A stretch of DNA of 64,000 nucleotides from Neofusicoccum parvum (GCA_020912385.1 CP087223.1:620001-684000); one strand, 5' to 3'. Shown: positions 43,015 to 52,941, numbered from the stretch's first letter. The notes: a model not told the origin generated them from the letters alone. Numbers and translations are program-made.

Positions 43015-43449
43015 ATGACGAATGCAGAGATCGATTCTCAATCTGAGCGGGCCTCCTTTCGGAAGCGGACTGCGACCATGGTTAAGAAGGCAAATGAACT
43101 TAATGAACGCTGCAGGGCAGATGTTTGTATCCTCATCAGGCATGAGGAGAAATTGCACACCTTCTCTTCCACGGACCTATCCGCGTGGCCACTCGACTTT
43201 CGCAAGGTATGAACATCCTCCTTGCCTAACTAACGTTACGCACGCTGAGTAGCGCAGACAGATGAGGAGATCGTACCGATTACATATCTCCGTGTTAGAC
43301 GTACGAGAAGTGATAAAGGTCAGAAACGAAAAAGAGGTCCAGTCCAGCGGCGTCAATCGTGCACGGGTCCGCTCAAGCCACCACCCGTGCTTTCACCGGC
43401 TGTAGAGAGGGGAAGACGTAGAGGCGAACCGGCCGCTCGTGATTCATAA
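43015..43449 (+). CDS. MADS-box-like mini protein 1
   Basis: Two exons: 43015-43206 and 43258-43449. The intron has a GTATGA donor and a GCGCAG acceptor. The product is 127 aa. Exon 1 encodes a compact MADS-like domain: RKRTATMVKKANELNERC, then DVCILIRHEEKLHTFSS, the RKxT..KKA.EL..LC..DV.L.I....... FSS pattern of SRF-type MADS boxes. Exon 2 adds a basic tail (VRRTRSDKGQKRKRGP). The start context is a weaker match than a classical MADS factor, because the basic N-terminal helix is short. DNA binding is plausible. It is divergent from the ferric reductase gene, 191 bp apart. Confidence 0.65.
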
Positions 43450-43943
43450 AATTTGGAAGCCGCCGATGATTTCTATAGAATTTCACTTCTACATCTTCAA
43501 TCGATGGTTAATAAATCCTCCAACATCATGTCTATCTACATTTGAATGTGCATTGTCTCCATCCTATGTATTTCAGCCCCTAGGCATGCGGACTCATCGG
43601 GTTCGTCGTATGGTCGAAACCAAGGACGATTTACGCGCCAGGGGGTTGCGGGAAGTCTAGCTTCGAATTTTGAGCTTAAAATAGCTGCGGCTCTTTCGCC
43701 AAAGGGAAAAGAGTCGCAAGGCTTTAGCTGCCAGCGCTAATTCGCCAGTCAGGAATAAATGTCCAGGGACCGGCGGCTAAAATTGGCTTTCCAGTCGCCA
43801 AAGAGGCCATGTTATTTTTGCACCTTAAGCGCTTCTCCCAGTTCTCAAGTTATATCCATTCGATCGTGGCTAGAACCCCCCGTCGAGCTGCGTCTTAAAA
43901 CTGTTAGAGGCCACGCATTAGAAAATCTCCATTCGACTAAACA
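43450..43943. other. Intergenic stretch
   Basis: Short frames only; nothing recognised. Confidence 0.4.
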
Positions 43944-44312
43944 ATGACTCCGACACTACTCCCTCCGCTCCCACGGTGCGTCTGGCCACAAAGATGCTAC
44001 GTGCCTTCAGCTTTTCCCAGTACCTCGGTCGGGGAAGAAACCCACCAAGACGACATTCAGCAGTGTTTGCTATCAAGATGGGAGAGGAAAGAAAACGCTC
44101 GCCGCTTGTACAACGCCGAAAACGACCTCCTTATCGGACTTAGATCCAGAGGCGTGAAATGGAAGGAGGTCATAAACATATTTCAAGCTAGATTCGGAAA
44201 AAGTTACTCGCAGAGTACTCTTGGCATGAGGCTCAGCAGGTTGAGGAGGGCGAGAAACCCAAGATCACACAGAAGTGGGTCGAATATGCACCTGGGCTCC
44301 AACAATGATTAG
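43944..44312 (+). CDS. MYB/SANT-like mini protein
   Basis: A 122-aa frame from ATG 43944. The C-terminal ~70 residues read NARRLYNAENDLLIGLRSRG, then VKWKEVINIFQARF and STLGMRLSRLRRARN, which fits a three-helix MYB/SANT fold with an acidic first helix and a basic third. The N-terminal 45 residues are Pro/Ser-rich. A role in DNA binding is inferred. It is less similar to the MYB pair at 46337 and 61958 than those are to each other. Confidence 0.6.
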   Translation: MTPTLLPPLPRCVWPQRCYVPSAFPSTSVGEETHQDDIQQCLLSRWERKENARRLYNAENDLLIGLRSRGVKWKEVINIFQARFGKSYSQSTLGMRLSRLRRARNPRSHRSGSNMHLGSNND

Positions 44313-44682
44313 TAATTGGCTGTAGACAAAGGAGCCGACGTGAAGGATCCAAATGGGTTTAATCAAATGGTGTCTAGCATAGCCTCATTGGTAGGATTAA
44401 TGTGATAGTAGAGGGGAAGGCAGTCATGTTGAGCACTTCCCGCCAATCAAATCCTTGGTTCCGATGCGCACGGCGATTCGCAGTGAATTAAGGCTGCCAA
44501 TATTTATTCCTACTACGACTGTACCCTGTGAGCGGAACTAGCGCGGCCACCCGTCCACAGCGCTCATATGCGTGATACTAAAATTAAGTTGCTGAGCGCT
44601 TAGGCGGACTCAAATAAGACCACCAGTGCTACCTCCTCCCTCAGCCATCTGCCCATCCTCTAACCAGGAGATTCTGCCCCAA

Positions 44683-45168
44683 ATGTTGCTTCTCCTTGCG
44701 CTCTTTTTTCTTCGTGCGGAGGGCAGCACTACGTCCGCTTGCGACACCCCGATGACCGTAACTGTTGGGTCAACGATCACGATAACGACAACACTCGTGC
44801 AAGAAGGAGTTATTCCAAGTAATACATTGACGGCCGTTCCGAATGATAGACCTTCTTTTCCTTCGTCGACAACACCACCAGCGCTTATAACAGGCTTGAA
44901 CTCCCCTCAATACACACCGGCAGTGACGACGCCTACGCTCGTGTTGACGGCGGGGAGCACTGGGGCAGCCCAGAACCTGACGGCTCCCACAACTTGGGCC
45001 TTCTCGGGCAAGTGGTCTCCGCCAACTACCACACCGCATACAACAAGTTCTCCGAGCGCATCTATCACAGTAACCTCCGGAGGTCGCTCCCCTTATGCTG
45101 TGCTTACTTCAGAGATCGTTCCTTTCCTTAGTGTTTCATATATCCTTCTCGCTATCGGGCTAGCATGA
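44683..45168 (+). CDS. Secreted Ser/Thr-rich protein, probably GPI-anchored
   Basis: I start at ATG 44683 (161 aa) because it gives a clean signal peptide, MLLLLALFFLRAEG; the earlier GTG at 44626 does not. The mature part is almost only Thr, Ser, Pro and Ala, as in heavily O-glycosylated cell-wall proteins. One Cys lies near the N-terminus (SACDTP). The C-terminus is hydrophobic (PFLSVSYILLAIGLA) and preceded by small residues, as a GPI-attachment signal needs. The likely location is the cell surface; partner and role are unknown. Confidence 0.65.
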   Translation: MLLLLALFFLRAEGSTTSACDTPMTVTVGSTITITTTLVQEGVIPSNTLTAVPNDRPSFPSSTTPPALITGLNSPQYTPAVTTPTLVLTAGSTGAAQNLTAPTTWAFSGKWSPPTTTPHTTSSPSASITVTSGGRSPYAVLTSEIVPFLSVSYILLAIGLA

Positions 45169-45435
45169 ATGGTCGAGAGTTTATTGATTCCCAAGCTTTT
45201 GTTTTCGAGTTTTTGCCTTTGTTCTACCACTTAGCTGTGGGTGGTGCTATGTTTCACTGCATCTCATTGTCTCTCTCTATTCATCCATGACATGCGGTTC
45301 GATAATGTTGAGCTAAATCAAATTGGTTTCGTCACAAAAATTACGGACATAATTGTTCCAATGCTTACGCTGCCTATCATCTACTTCCATCAGCGTACCC
45401 TACAAGTTGAAAACGTGTCTGTGTCCTCCTTGCAA

Positions 45436-45918
45436 TCAAATATTTTCCGTGGCTTCACCATTCGCGGATCTGATTTCTCTTGACTCCATTTCCCCTCTAC
45501 CGGTACCTTGGGCAAGCCGATTCTCAATGCTCTGTAGCAGAATGTGGATCTGTCCGACCCAGATCTCAAGGCGTTCAAGAAACCTCCTCATCGTATTCAT
45601 CTCTGCAATACTATCCCTGTTTCTATGGTGCGCTTAGCAAACGTGTGATGAAAGGAACGAATCTACTCACTCCACGCGCAGCTCCTCCACCTTTTTACAA
45701 AGGCCGGGAATGCTTTGAAGCAGCTCCTTTTCGTCTTCGGATAGGAGGGACATTTCTTGCGCCTGCTTCTGGGGTACCTTGCCTGCCTCTGTCTGACCGG
45801 CGTTGTCGATCGTGAAATCCGGATTGTTGCCTGTGTCCATGCACAGGTTCGCAAATCCGTTGTATTCGGCATCCGGGATGCCCTCGAAAAAGAGCTCTTC
45901 GAACGTGAATTCATCCAT
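45436..45918 (-). CDS. Acidic coiled-coil mini protein
   Basis: Two exons: 45918-45671 and 45622-45436. The 48-nt intron has a GTGAGT donor, a TTGCTAAGC branch and a CCATAG acceptor. The product is 144 aa. The N-terminal half is acidic (MDEFTFEELFFEGIPDAEYN). Splicing joins CKKVEELRVE to NRDSIAEMNTMRRFLERLE, which continues a heptad pattern across the junction and supports the model. The tail is polar. It could act as a dimeric or activation-domain partner, but no family was recognised. Confidence 0.6.
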
Positions 45919-46336
45919 AGCGTCGTTGGATTTTGGAGGGAAAGATCCGTCCTTCCTCGAGACTGAATATGTGCTTTATGTCTGCCGACCGGAGCGCTTG
46001 CGGCTAACGGATGGGCAAGCTAGTTATGGCCGCGTTGCGGCGCGGTCAGGTTTCACTATCGCGACAGGGGTAGTTGCAGGGATCCTGGGAGACTACAGCG
46101 ACGGCCCATCCATCAGAATAATCCTTGGGATTCTATAAAAAGATATCACTGCCGCGCGCTTCAAAGCCCGATACTAGCCGTTCCATCGGGAATGAACCCC
46201 AAAAGAATCGGCCTCTTCTCGTGACACTTCCTTCCGTACATATAGCTGGATGGACTCTAACAATGCCGACGACGAATATCACTTTGCACCTTTCGTTTTC
46301 CCCTCCCCCTCCCAAACTATCTAATTTACGCAGACT

Positions 46337-46790
46337 ATGTCTTGTCCAACGTCAATTCCACACAAAAAATGGCTGTTTGTGGAGGAGCAACTGCTTATCG
46401 ACATTCGCAAGACTCATCCTACAAGCGACTGGAGCGCGATTTCCGGTATGTTCAATGCCACGCAAGGCATGGAACACCACCGTTCGAGCTCTGCTTTACG
46501 TAGGAAGTGGGACAGGATTCGTGGTACACCACTACAGCGACGTCCTCAATCCACTCTACGCTACCAGCCTTCTCTGCCCTCCCTACTTGTTCTACGCCCC
46601 ACTCTACGCCCCCTGCTACCCCGAGTACAGGGAATGGGAAATAATATCCAAGAAAATGTAAGCATTTAAAGCTTGATCCGTCGATAATCAATTCTTACTG
46701 GTATAGGCTGTCGGGTCAATAGCCGCTCCTGTGCCATCTCTGCCGTCTGTCGGCTGGCCTTCAGAGTTGCTGCTAAGGAAGTGCAACTAA
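46337..46790 (+). CDS. MYB/SANT-like mini protein (paralogue of 61958 gene)
   Basis: Two exons: 46337-46657 and 46707-46790. The intron has a GTAAGC donor, a TTACTGG branch and a TATAG acceptor. The product is 134 aa. The N-terminal domain reads KWLFVEEQLLIDIRKTHPTS, DWSAISGMFN and RSSSALRRKWDRIRG, a trihelix/MYB-like domain with conserved Trp and RRKW. The tail is Arg/Pro/Ser-rich. The same pattern (W..EE..LL..R..HP...WS......FN.......RRKW) recurs in the gene at 61958. A TATAAAA (about 46135) lies ~200 bp upstream. Likely a DNA-binding regulator. Confidence 0.6.
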
Positions 46791-47228
46791 TGAGACAAGA
46801 GATACCGATCTTTACTCTAGGTTGGACCTTTCCACCGCCATGCTTGTGGAATTCAATCCCTCGTTCGAGCTGGGATATCGATCTGTGCGGGTTAAGCTGG
46901 TATTCGCTGGGTCTGACTGGATGTCAACGCGTATCTGCAATGAGTTTCTCAAAATTGCCAAATCATACTTGATAAAATGCGTGATTTTAGCAGTGCAATA
47001 ACAGGAACCATTTCGTGTCCATCTCTTCGCAATCATTTACATAGGCTTGAGGAGTAATGATTTTTGTTCTTCCCCTCCACGACCTCCCATTCCACGTTCC
47101 CTTCCTCGGGTTTACCCGCTTTAACCAAATCGAGTAGATGGACAGGCAGCACCGTAGACCGTGAGCCGAGCCACTTCCGGGTCAGACAGGGCTGCCCGTA
47201 TATGGGCCCAGCAGGTTGGGCAGGCGCT
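46791..47228. other. Intergenic stretch
   Basis: No gene or transposon end recognised. Confidence 0.4.
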
Positions 47229-47461
47229 AAGGTTTACCAATATTGTCACGGCTGGTTTAAGCCCTCTATTACCACCGCAGCGGCCTATTTAAGCGCTCTA
47301 TCACCATCACAGCGACCTACTTAAACGCTCTACCACAATCGTAACGGCCTGTTAAAGCGCTCTATCACAATCGTGACGGCCTGTTTAAGCGCTCTATCAC
47401 AATCGTGACGGCCTGTTTAAGCGCTCTATCACAAGCGCGACGGCCGATTTAAGCGCTTTAT
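47229..47461. repeat. 32-bp minisatellite, seven copies
   Basis: Seven exact-length 32-bp units (47229-47452) plus a partial one. The consensus starts GCGCTCTATCACAATCGTGA and ends CGGCCTGTTTAA. The first units are the most diverged and units 5 and 6 are identical, which suggests growth from the middle or distal end. Confidence 0.92.
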
Positions 47462-47702
47462 GATAGCTAGGTACGGCTTATTTTTAGAATTCTGCGGAAT
47501 GTTAGTGCTAGGATCATAGTCTACTTGGTGGATAAGTCGGTTCCATTATTTAAGTGAGCCTGAGTATGGATTTCACCGCCCGGTGTCATCACCACATAGA
47601 ACGCATCGCAGCAGCCGAGTTTGCCCCACAACATGACCTCACGCGCTCATCTCGTAAGCATGAAAGCTATAGCTCCCTCGCCTGTTAGCGGACTAACAAA
47701 AC

Positions 47703-48206
47703 ATGCAGCGCGAATGCCCTCATTGCTCGGAATGCCAGCGACGGTCCGATTGGGACTTCCTCGGAGACTTTTTCGCACGGGAGGAGCGTATGGTCGGATA
47801 CGCCCGAGGCCTCGAATACCAAGTTCGAAATCTGCACCTCGCACTCGCACGAGGCGCACAGGACGTACAGGTCGCCAGCTCCGCCTGCAAGGACCTGGCC
47901 CGACAGCTCGAAGAGACCCGGAACGCGAATGAGGCCGCTCAGGCCGAGCTGGCTCTAAAGGATGATCGTCTTAACGATCTCGAGCTGGATCTGCAAGACA
48001 GGCGACGACAACTGGTTGAATTCCAGTCAGAACGTGCCAAGAACCGCGACATGATCACGAAGATGGGGCAGCTTCTGAGTGATGTTATCCACGGAGATGG
48101 CGAAGACATTGTTGACTCCTTGGGACAGTACGAGGAGGTCTTGGACGTCTTGATTAGAGAGGAACAGGAGCGAGCCTCTCCGAAAGGAGAGCCGGGCAAA
48201 CTTTAG
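47703..48206 (+). CDS. Coiled-coil protein with N-terminal Cys cluster
   Basis: A 167-aa single-exon frame from ATG 47703. It opens with MQRECPHCSEC, a Cys arrangement that could bind one zinc ion. Residues ~35-125 form a long coiled coil (ARQLEETRNANEAAQAELAL, DRLNDLELDLQDRRRQLVEF). The C-terminal ~40 residues are acidic. Function unknown; it is comparable in size to other small coiled-coil genes here (36232, 45436). Confidence 0.65.
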   Translation: MQRECPHCSECQRRSDWDFLGDFFAREERMVGYARGLEYQVRNLHLALARGAQDVQVASSACKDLARQLEETRNANEAAQAELALKDDRLNDLELDLQDRRRQLVEFQSERAKNRDMITKMGQLLSDVIHGDGEDIVDSLGQYEEVLDVLIREEQERASPKGEPGKL

Positions 48207-48329
48207 AGCGATAAGCAGTGCAACTGATCTAACTAGGTGCTACTTTGCACAGCATCTGACTGCTTTCTACACTTGTAATCGCTTCTAAAGGATAGCACTC
48301 GTAGCAAATTCCATCCCAATGTTCTCGCA

Positions 48330-49598
48330 TTAAAGCAATTCCGCCAACAAGTTCCTACGAAACCCCTCGAGATTGGGTACACTTAGAGGGATTCTGCGAT
48401 AATAAAAGTTGGTAATAAGCCCTCTTGTCGGTTCGTCCGATTGCATTTCCTCAATAATCCAATCGACATCCAATAGCCTCGCATTTGTCCACCGGCGGGC
48501 CGCCCATATTTGAATGCGCCGATTCAAGTCTTCCAGATCTCGCACGGCCGCATGGGCAACTCTACTCGCTGGTCCACACACATAGAGGTGCTTTAAAGGT
48601 TCATGGGCTTCGCGATATAGGAGGAACATTTCGTGAATGTTTGGTACCACATCCAACTTAGCAGGATCGTCGTACAGGATCGACATCCACCTGACCATAT
48701 CGACGTGTTGAAGCCCTTCCAGTATGACATCCTCCAGTGGGTTGAGCCTTACCGGTGGGTTTGCCGCAACGAAGCCATCAGATACTCCTTCATAGCAGAT
48801 AGGGCAAGCTTCGTGCGCTTCTACGAATTCCGCGACACATTCTTTATGGAATTCATGGCGGTCGGTGCACGGGAGCCTGCTTACATGCTCGGCGTAGAGG
48901 TATTGGCCGCACGTGTAACATTCCTCTTGGTTTTGCGGTTCTGTCATCTCGTTCTCAGAGTCCGTCGTGAATTCTTCCAGTATTAGTTCTGCAATGTTTG
49001 TCCGACAAACAGGGCAGGTGGAATTCGTTGCCAGCCATGGTTCGATGCATCGTTTGTGGAACGTATGCCGTGGATGGCAGAAAAGTTGAACTTTGAGGTC
49101 TTCAGCCTGGATGCTATCCCAGCAAATAGGGCAGCGGTTGTCGTCGTCACCGCCGCCGTGGTGGTGGTCGTCCTCCACCTCATCATCCTCATCCTCTATC
49201 AAAAAATAGAAAGATCTTGGAGAACTAGACCGGCTGATTTCCGTTGTTTCTTGGGACTCTGATATTTGTATATCGGCGGGTTGGTCATCGTTCAGGTCGA
49301 GACCAATTAACGATTCAAGTACATCGTCTTCGGGCGCCCTAGAGTCATCATTAGCAGGTGAGCCAAGCGTAGCGAAGCAGCTGGAACAAGTGTAATGTTG
49401 GCTTAGCAAGTATGCTCCCAAGCAGCGTTGATGACAGCAGCGTCCGCAGCAAGAGAATAGAGTAAATTCTTCATCTCGCAATATAATTTGGTTGCAGGAG
49501 AGGCAAGGCGCAGAGATATCTACTATAGCTCTGTAAAGAATGAACTGAATCCCGTCAAACGATATCAGGCGTGGTGTGTGGTAATTTGATAGAGACAT
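48330..49598 (-). CDS. Multi-RING-type zinc-finger protein (paralogue B)
   Basis: A 422-aa single-exon frame from ATG 49598. Module 1 (~32-74) has CLSC...SCCGRCCHQRC...CSSC, clearly related to module 2 of the protein at 23216. Then comes an acidic linker with a His/Gly run (HHHGGGDDDN), a RING-H2 finger (CPICWDSIQ...CHPRHTFHKRC...CPVC) and a third Cys/His module (CYTCGQ...CTDRHEFHKEC...CPIC). The C-terminal ~130 residues repeat the helical domain of paralogue A (LLYREAHEPLKHLY; LLDVDWIIEEM). Probably an E3 ubiquitin ligase. It is divergent from the gene at 49875 with 276 bp between them. Confidence 0.8.
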   Translation of the reverse strand: MSLSNYHTPRLISFDGIQFILYRAIVDISAPCLSCNQIILRDEEFTLFSCCGRCCHQRCLGAYLLSQHYTCSSCFATLGSPANDDSRAPEDDVLESLIGLDLNDDQPADIQISESQETTEISRSSSPRSFYFLIEDEDDEVEDDHHHGGGDDDNRCPICWDSIQAEDLKVQLFCHPRHTFHKRCIEPWLATNSTCPVCRTNIAELILEEFTTDSENEMTEPQNQEECYTCGQYLYAEHVSRLPCTDRHEFHKECVAEFVEAHEACPICYEGVSDGFVAANPPVRLNPLEDVILEGLQHVDMVRWMSILYDDPAKLDVVPNIHEMFLLYREAHEPLKHLYVCGPASRVAHAAVRDLEDLNRRIQIWAARRWTNARLLDVDWIIEEMQSDEPTRGLITNFYYRRIPLSVPNLEGFRRNLLAELL

Positions 49599-49874
49599 GT
49601 GTCATTCAGCTCGACGCGACCGCATCCCAGATTCTCTCGGTAGGCGTGAGGAGAAATCCGCTCTGTATAAGAGTGCAGTGGTCCCCTAGTCCAAATAAAG
49701 CCAAACACTATTCTTGGACAATTAGGTCATTCCCGAATATCACTGGAGGGCTAGAGCACTTGTGTTCTGTACTCGAAGTGATTGCGATGCTAAATCGACA
49801 CAGGACTAAGGTCCCACGGCTATATAACGACGTGAGACCAGCGTGTCCTGCGAACAGCAAGAGCTCGAACATCA

Positions 49875-51533
49875 ATGGATCCCGCACGCAATACCGAGGC
49901 GGGTCCCTCAAGCCGCATCGAGGGTAACTCATCCCGCCGTGTGGACAATGATGACTCCGATAGAAGCCTTTCTCCTGCCAGGACCATTCCAACACCCTCG
50001 GACCCTGGCATTCAAGAAGTCAATGAGAGATATAGGCTCCGTGGAGCGCCATCTGCAGGACCTTCACCAACATCTCCTGTCTTTATCGATGCAGCGGAGA
50101 GTCCCGTAGTCGAGTCGCCGCGCCGTGTTACGAGAGGCCAGCGTGCGCGAGATCAGACGGGCTCGGAGAGCGCCGCTCGCCAGACTGCACAAGGAGAACA
50201 GTCTACATCTCAAATAGATGAAAGCGCGCCTTCCGCGCAAGGAGGAGCCTTTAACGCTATCCGGAATGCGCTCGGCTTCTCCGGGCGAGGTGACGGGCGA
50301 GGCGAAGAAGGGCGTGGAGAACAAACGCAAAACGACGCTTCCGCCGGTACGGGAGCTGCGGCTGGCGATGCTCCGTACCCTGACATAGCTCTCCAGGCCC
50401 AGACTGCGTCCATGGATCCATCGCCACCCACCACGACTGGGACGGGTCAAGGTCTCGATGAGCGAGACCCACCAGCACCCAGGCGGAGTTCAGATATTTC
50501 AATGCAAGACGCACCACCATCCGTTAGAAATGCCAACCAGCCGCGCCGCCAAGGTGGTAGTGGTGGTGGTGGTAGCGGTGGTGGTGGTAGCGGTGGTGGC
50601 AATAACAACGGTAGCGGCGACCAAGTTCCAATTCCCGTGAGAAGGGAACGACGAGAAGGATGGGCATGCGATGACGGTACATGGAAGCAAGTGGCAGCGT
50701 ACAGACCTCGTGGTAGTGGCTATCAAGTCATGTTGAAGGAAAGGGCCCCAAACCGGCAATACTGGAGCCACGAGTGGGTAGCCGCTCATCTCGTAGGAGG
50801 CGCCGCCGTCGTGAACGGGTATATCGCGCACATGCGATCACGGGGCGTTGACGAAGTCGACATTTTCCGAACAGGCAGTATTGACCTCCTCCGAGAGATG
50901 ACCGATGACGATTACGAAGGCATCACGGGCGTAGCTCCTGTAAGGAGGTATCAACATCGCGAGTTTGGCTGGGAGAAGATGCCTGCTCAAGATATCCAAG
51001 TCAAATTCAGTGGACAACGCGATCCTATTTGGTATCCGAAAGCCGAGGTGGTGCGCCAGTTCGGACGGGAGACGGTAGAGGGGGATATCGCGGACTTTTG
51101 GCAGAGGTCCGGGATAACTCCGCCGGTGATGAACCCCCCTGACCTCATTGGTCCGAGGCGGACGAACGATGCCCGGCGAACGGCGAGGAACGAAAGCACG
51201 CTATCCCCAACGGAACTCGGACCTCGCGTCTCCCGACGGGCTGTCCCCCAGCACGCTCAGCAGCAAGCCCAGCATGCTCAGCAGCAAGCCCAGCACGCTC
51301 AGCAGCAAACTCAGCAGCAAGCCCAGACCCGCCAGAATAGAGGCGGGATTGTAAACCGCCTCGCAGCGAGAAGGCAAGATGGGGGTCTACCCACGCCGGA
51401 GTACACCCCAGCACCCGATCGCCCCTCTAATTTGGAACAAACGCCGTCTTCCAATGCCGAGTTCCAAACGTTGCAAAGTATTATTAGCAGACATCCGGAA
51501 TTTCTTGATCTTTTACGAAACATGAGGTCTTGA
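49875..51533 (+). CDS. Long disordered protein with central globular domain
   Basis: A 552-aa single-exon frame from ATG 49875. Residues 1-250 are disordered (Ser, Pro, Gly, Arg), ending in a run of GGGGS units. Residues ~260-430 form a compact Trp/Tyr-rich region (ERREGWACDDGTWKQVAAY, NRQYWSHEWVAAHLVGG, RDPIWYPKAEVVRQFG) that was not recognised. A Gln-rich segment (HAQQQAQ repeats from a 21-bp DNA repeat at about 51250-51320) and a short helical C-terminus follow. It shares a divergent promoter with the RING paralogue B gene, so the two may be co-regulated. Confidence 0.65.
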   Translation: MDPARNTEAGPSSRIEGNSSRRVDNDDSDRSLSPARTIPTPSDPGIQEVNERYRLRGAPSAGPSPTSPVFIDAAESPVVESPRRVTRGQRARDQTGSESAARQTAQGEQSTSQIDESAPSAQGGAFNAIRNALGFSGRGDGRGEEGRGEQTQNDASAGTGAAAGDAPYPDIALQAQTASMDPSPPTTTGTGQGLDERDPPAPRRSSDISMQDAPPSVRNANQPRRQGGSGGGGSGGGGSGGGNNNGSGDQVPIPVRRERREGWACDDGTWKQVAAYRPRGSGYQVMLKERAPNRQYWSHEWVAAHLVGGAAVVNGYIAHMRSRGVDEVDIFRTGSIDLLREMTDDDYEGITGVAPVRRYQHREFGWEKMPAQDIQVKFSGQRDPIWYPKAEVVRQFGRETVEGDIADFWQRSGITPPVMNPPDLIGPRRTNDARRTARNESTLSPTELGPRVSRRAVPQHAQQQAQHAQQQAQHAQQQTQQQAQTRQNRGGIVNRLAARRQDGGLPTPEYTPAPDRPSNLEQTPSSNAEFQTLQSIISRHPEFLDLLRNMRS

Positions 51534-51954
51534 AATCCTACTCTCGTAGCGGAAAAAATCATCGTCTAAATTGTGGCTGCTCGACAAATGACACCAAGCC
51601 CCTCGTTCCTTTCCCTTTTTACCCCTCGTTTTCGTAAATGATTCGCTCTCGTATAGCATTTGGATTTTTTTTCTATAAGTCAATTTTTTTTCAGTCTTTC
51701 CTTCTCGATTTAAAGCAAGTTCGTCCACAGTCGTTTTGTTTCACGCTTCGGTGTGGTATATTGGCTATCTACTAGAGGCCTTCTTATACTCGACGTCTAG
51801 TTCAGTTTTGCAGCTACCTTAAGTAGTTGTTCTTAATAATAGCACTTCATTCCCATTTACGTATAACTATATCAAAAGGTCAGAGTATAGCCAGAAAATG
51901 ATCCGAAGTGCGCCTAGAAATATAAGGTCAAGTAATAGTAGCGCAGCTATGTTG
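51534..51954. other. Intergenic stretch, AT-rich
   Basis: No gene recognised. Confidence 0.4.
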
Positions 51955-52150
51955 CCACGCGACGACTATGATTTTTTCTACTATTAGCACTAGAGGATAA
52001 AGGCGCGTGGTGCATGTGATATCCAAGCCTATAGAGTCACCGATGTGATTTTACCATACGACGACTGTGAAGGTTCTATAATTAGCACAAGATCTTAAAT
52101 AAGGTAGAGCGCGTAATCTCCGCGCTTATGAGGTCACAAGTGTGATTTTT
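51955..52150. repeat. Imperfect ~99-bp tandem duplication
   Basis: Copy 1 (51955-52053) and copy 2 (52054-52150) align through CGACGACT, TTCTA, ATTAGCAC and AGGTCAC/GAGTCAC blocks and both end TGTGATTTT. It lies just upstream of the MADS-like gene at 52232, so it may be promoter sequence that duplicated. Confidence 0.6.
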
Positions 52151-52231
52151 TTTTTTTTAGAGAACGTATATATAACTATTGCTTATCCGTAGGTAAAGTA
52201 GCGTTGCTCTAGAAGACTAAGACAAGAAAAT

Positions 52232-52586
52232 ATGGCTAATCAAGACCGTCAAGACCCAGGAAGAATAAGTGGACCGAATGAAAAGCCTACGAGGTCGAGG
52301 GTCTGGAAGAGGAAAAAGACTCTTTTTAAAAAGGCGCACGAGTTCGGAAAGATCACCAACTCACAAGTGTTTCTACTTTTTAAGCTTGACAACCGTTATT
52401 ACTCTTACTCAAATGGGGGACCGATGTGGCCACCATCATTCGAGCAAGTGGTAAGGCACTCTAATAAACTCGTAAGACTATACATACTGACTACCTCTTT
52501 CTCTTCTCTTATTAAAGGATATTTCTTACCCTAAGCCTGTTAAATGCACGCCAAAGAACTTTGAATCCGAAGAACAATCAACGTGA
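52232..52586 (+). CDS. MADS-box-like mini protein 2
   Basis: Two exons: 52232-52450 and 52518-52586. The intron has a GTAAGG donor, a TACTGAC branch and a TTAAAG acceptor. The product is 95 aa. Exon 1 holds a MADS-like core: RSRVWKRKKTLFKKAHEFGK then NSQVFLLFKLDNRYYSYSN. It is more basic than the first MADS-like protein. The intron sits at the same place in both genes, just after a WP..F motif (MWPPSFEQV here, AWPLDFRK at 43206). Exon 2 is short and polar. Probably a small DNA-binding or dimerising regulator. Confidence 0.65.
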
Positions 52587-52941
52587 GGAGCTATAGTTTT
52601 CCGTTGGCGTTAGAGACTCGAGTGGTAGTATATAAGTATTTAGATGCACCTACTGAGTAGGGCGATCGTAATTGATGGTCTATAATTTCAATGCTAGGGT
52701 TCGCCTTACGCTGTACAATCCACGTGATAGGGTGGTGCTAGAATATCCTTTCGTATAGAGCGTATACATGGAGCTAACATAGCTAAGAAAAATCACATAC
52801 AAAAGAAGGGAGTTCAGTATTATAAGTAACCTCCCTCCCTGCGGGGCGAAAAACCCACCGCGCCAAAACAATTCCGACTGATCAACATAACGAGTCTTCC
52901 CTTAACAGTTTATAGATTCACCGTCAGCGTCGATTCATTCT
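52587..52941. other. Intergenic stretch
   Basis: Short minus-strand frame only (52680-52871), hydrophobic and without support. Confidence 0.35.

Noticed and set aside
47229..47461. Possible CRISPR-like array
   Set aside because: Units are contiguous with no unique spacers, and the sequence is eukaryotic; it is a plain tandem repeat.
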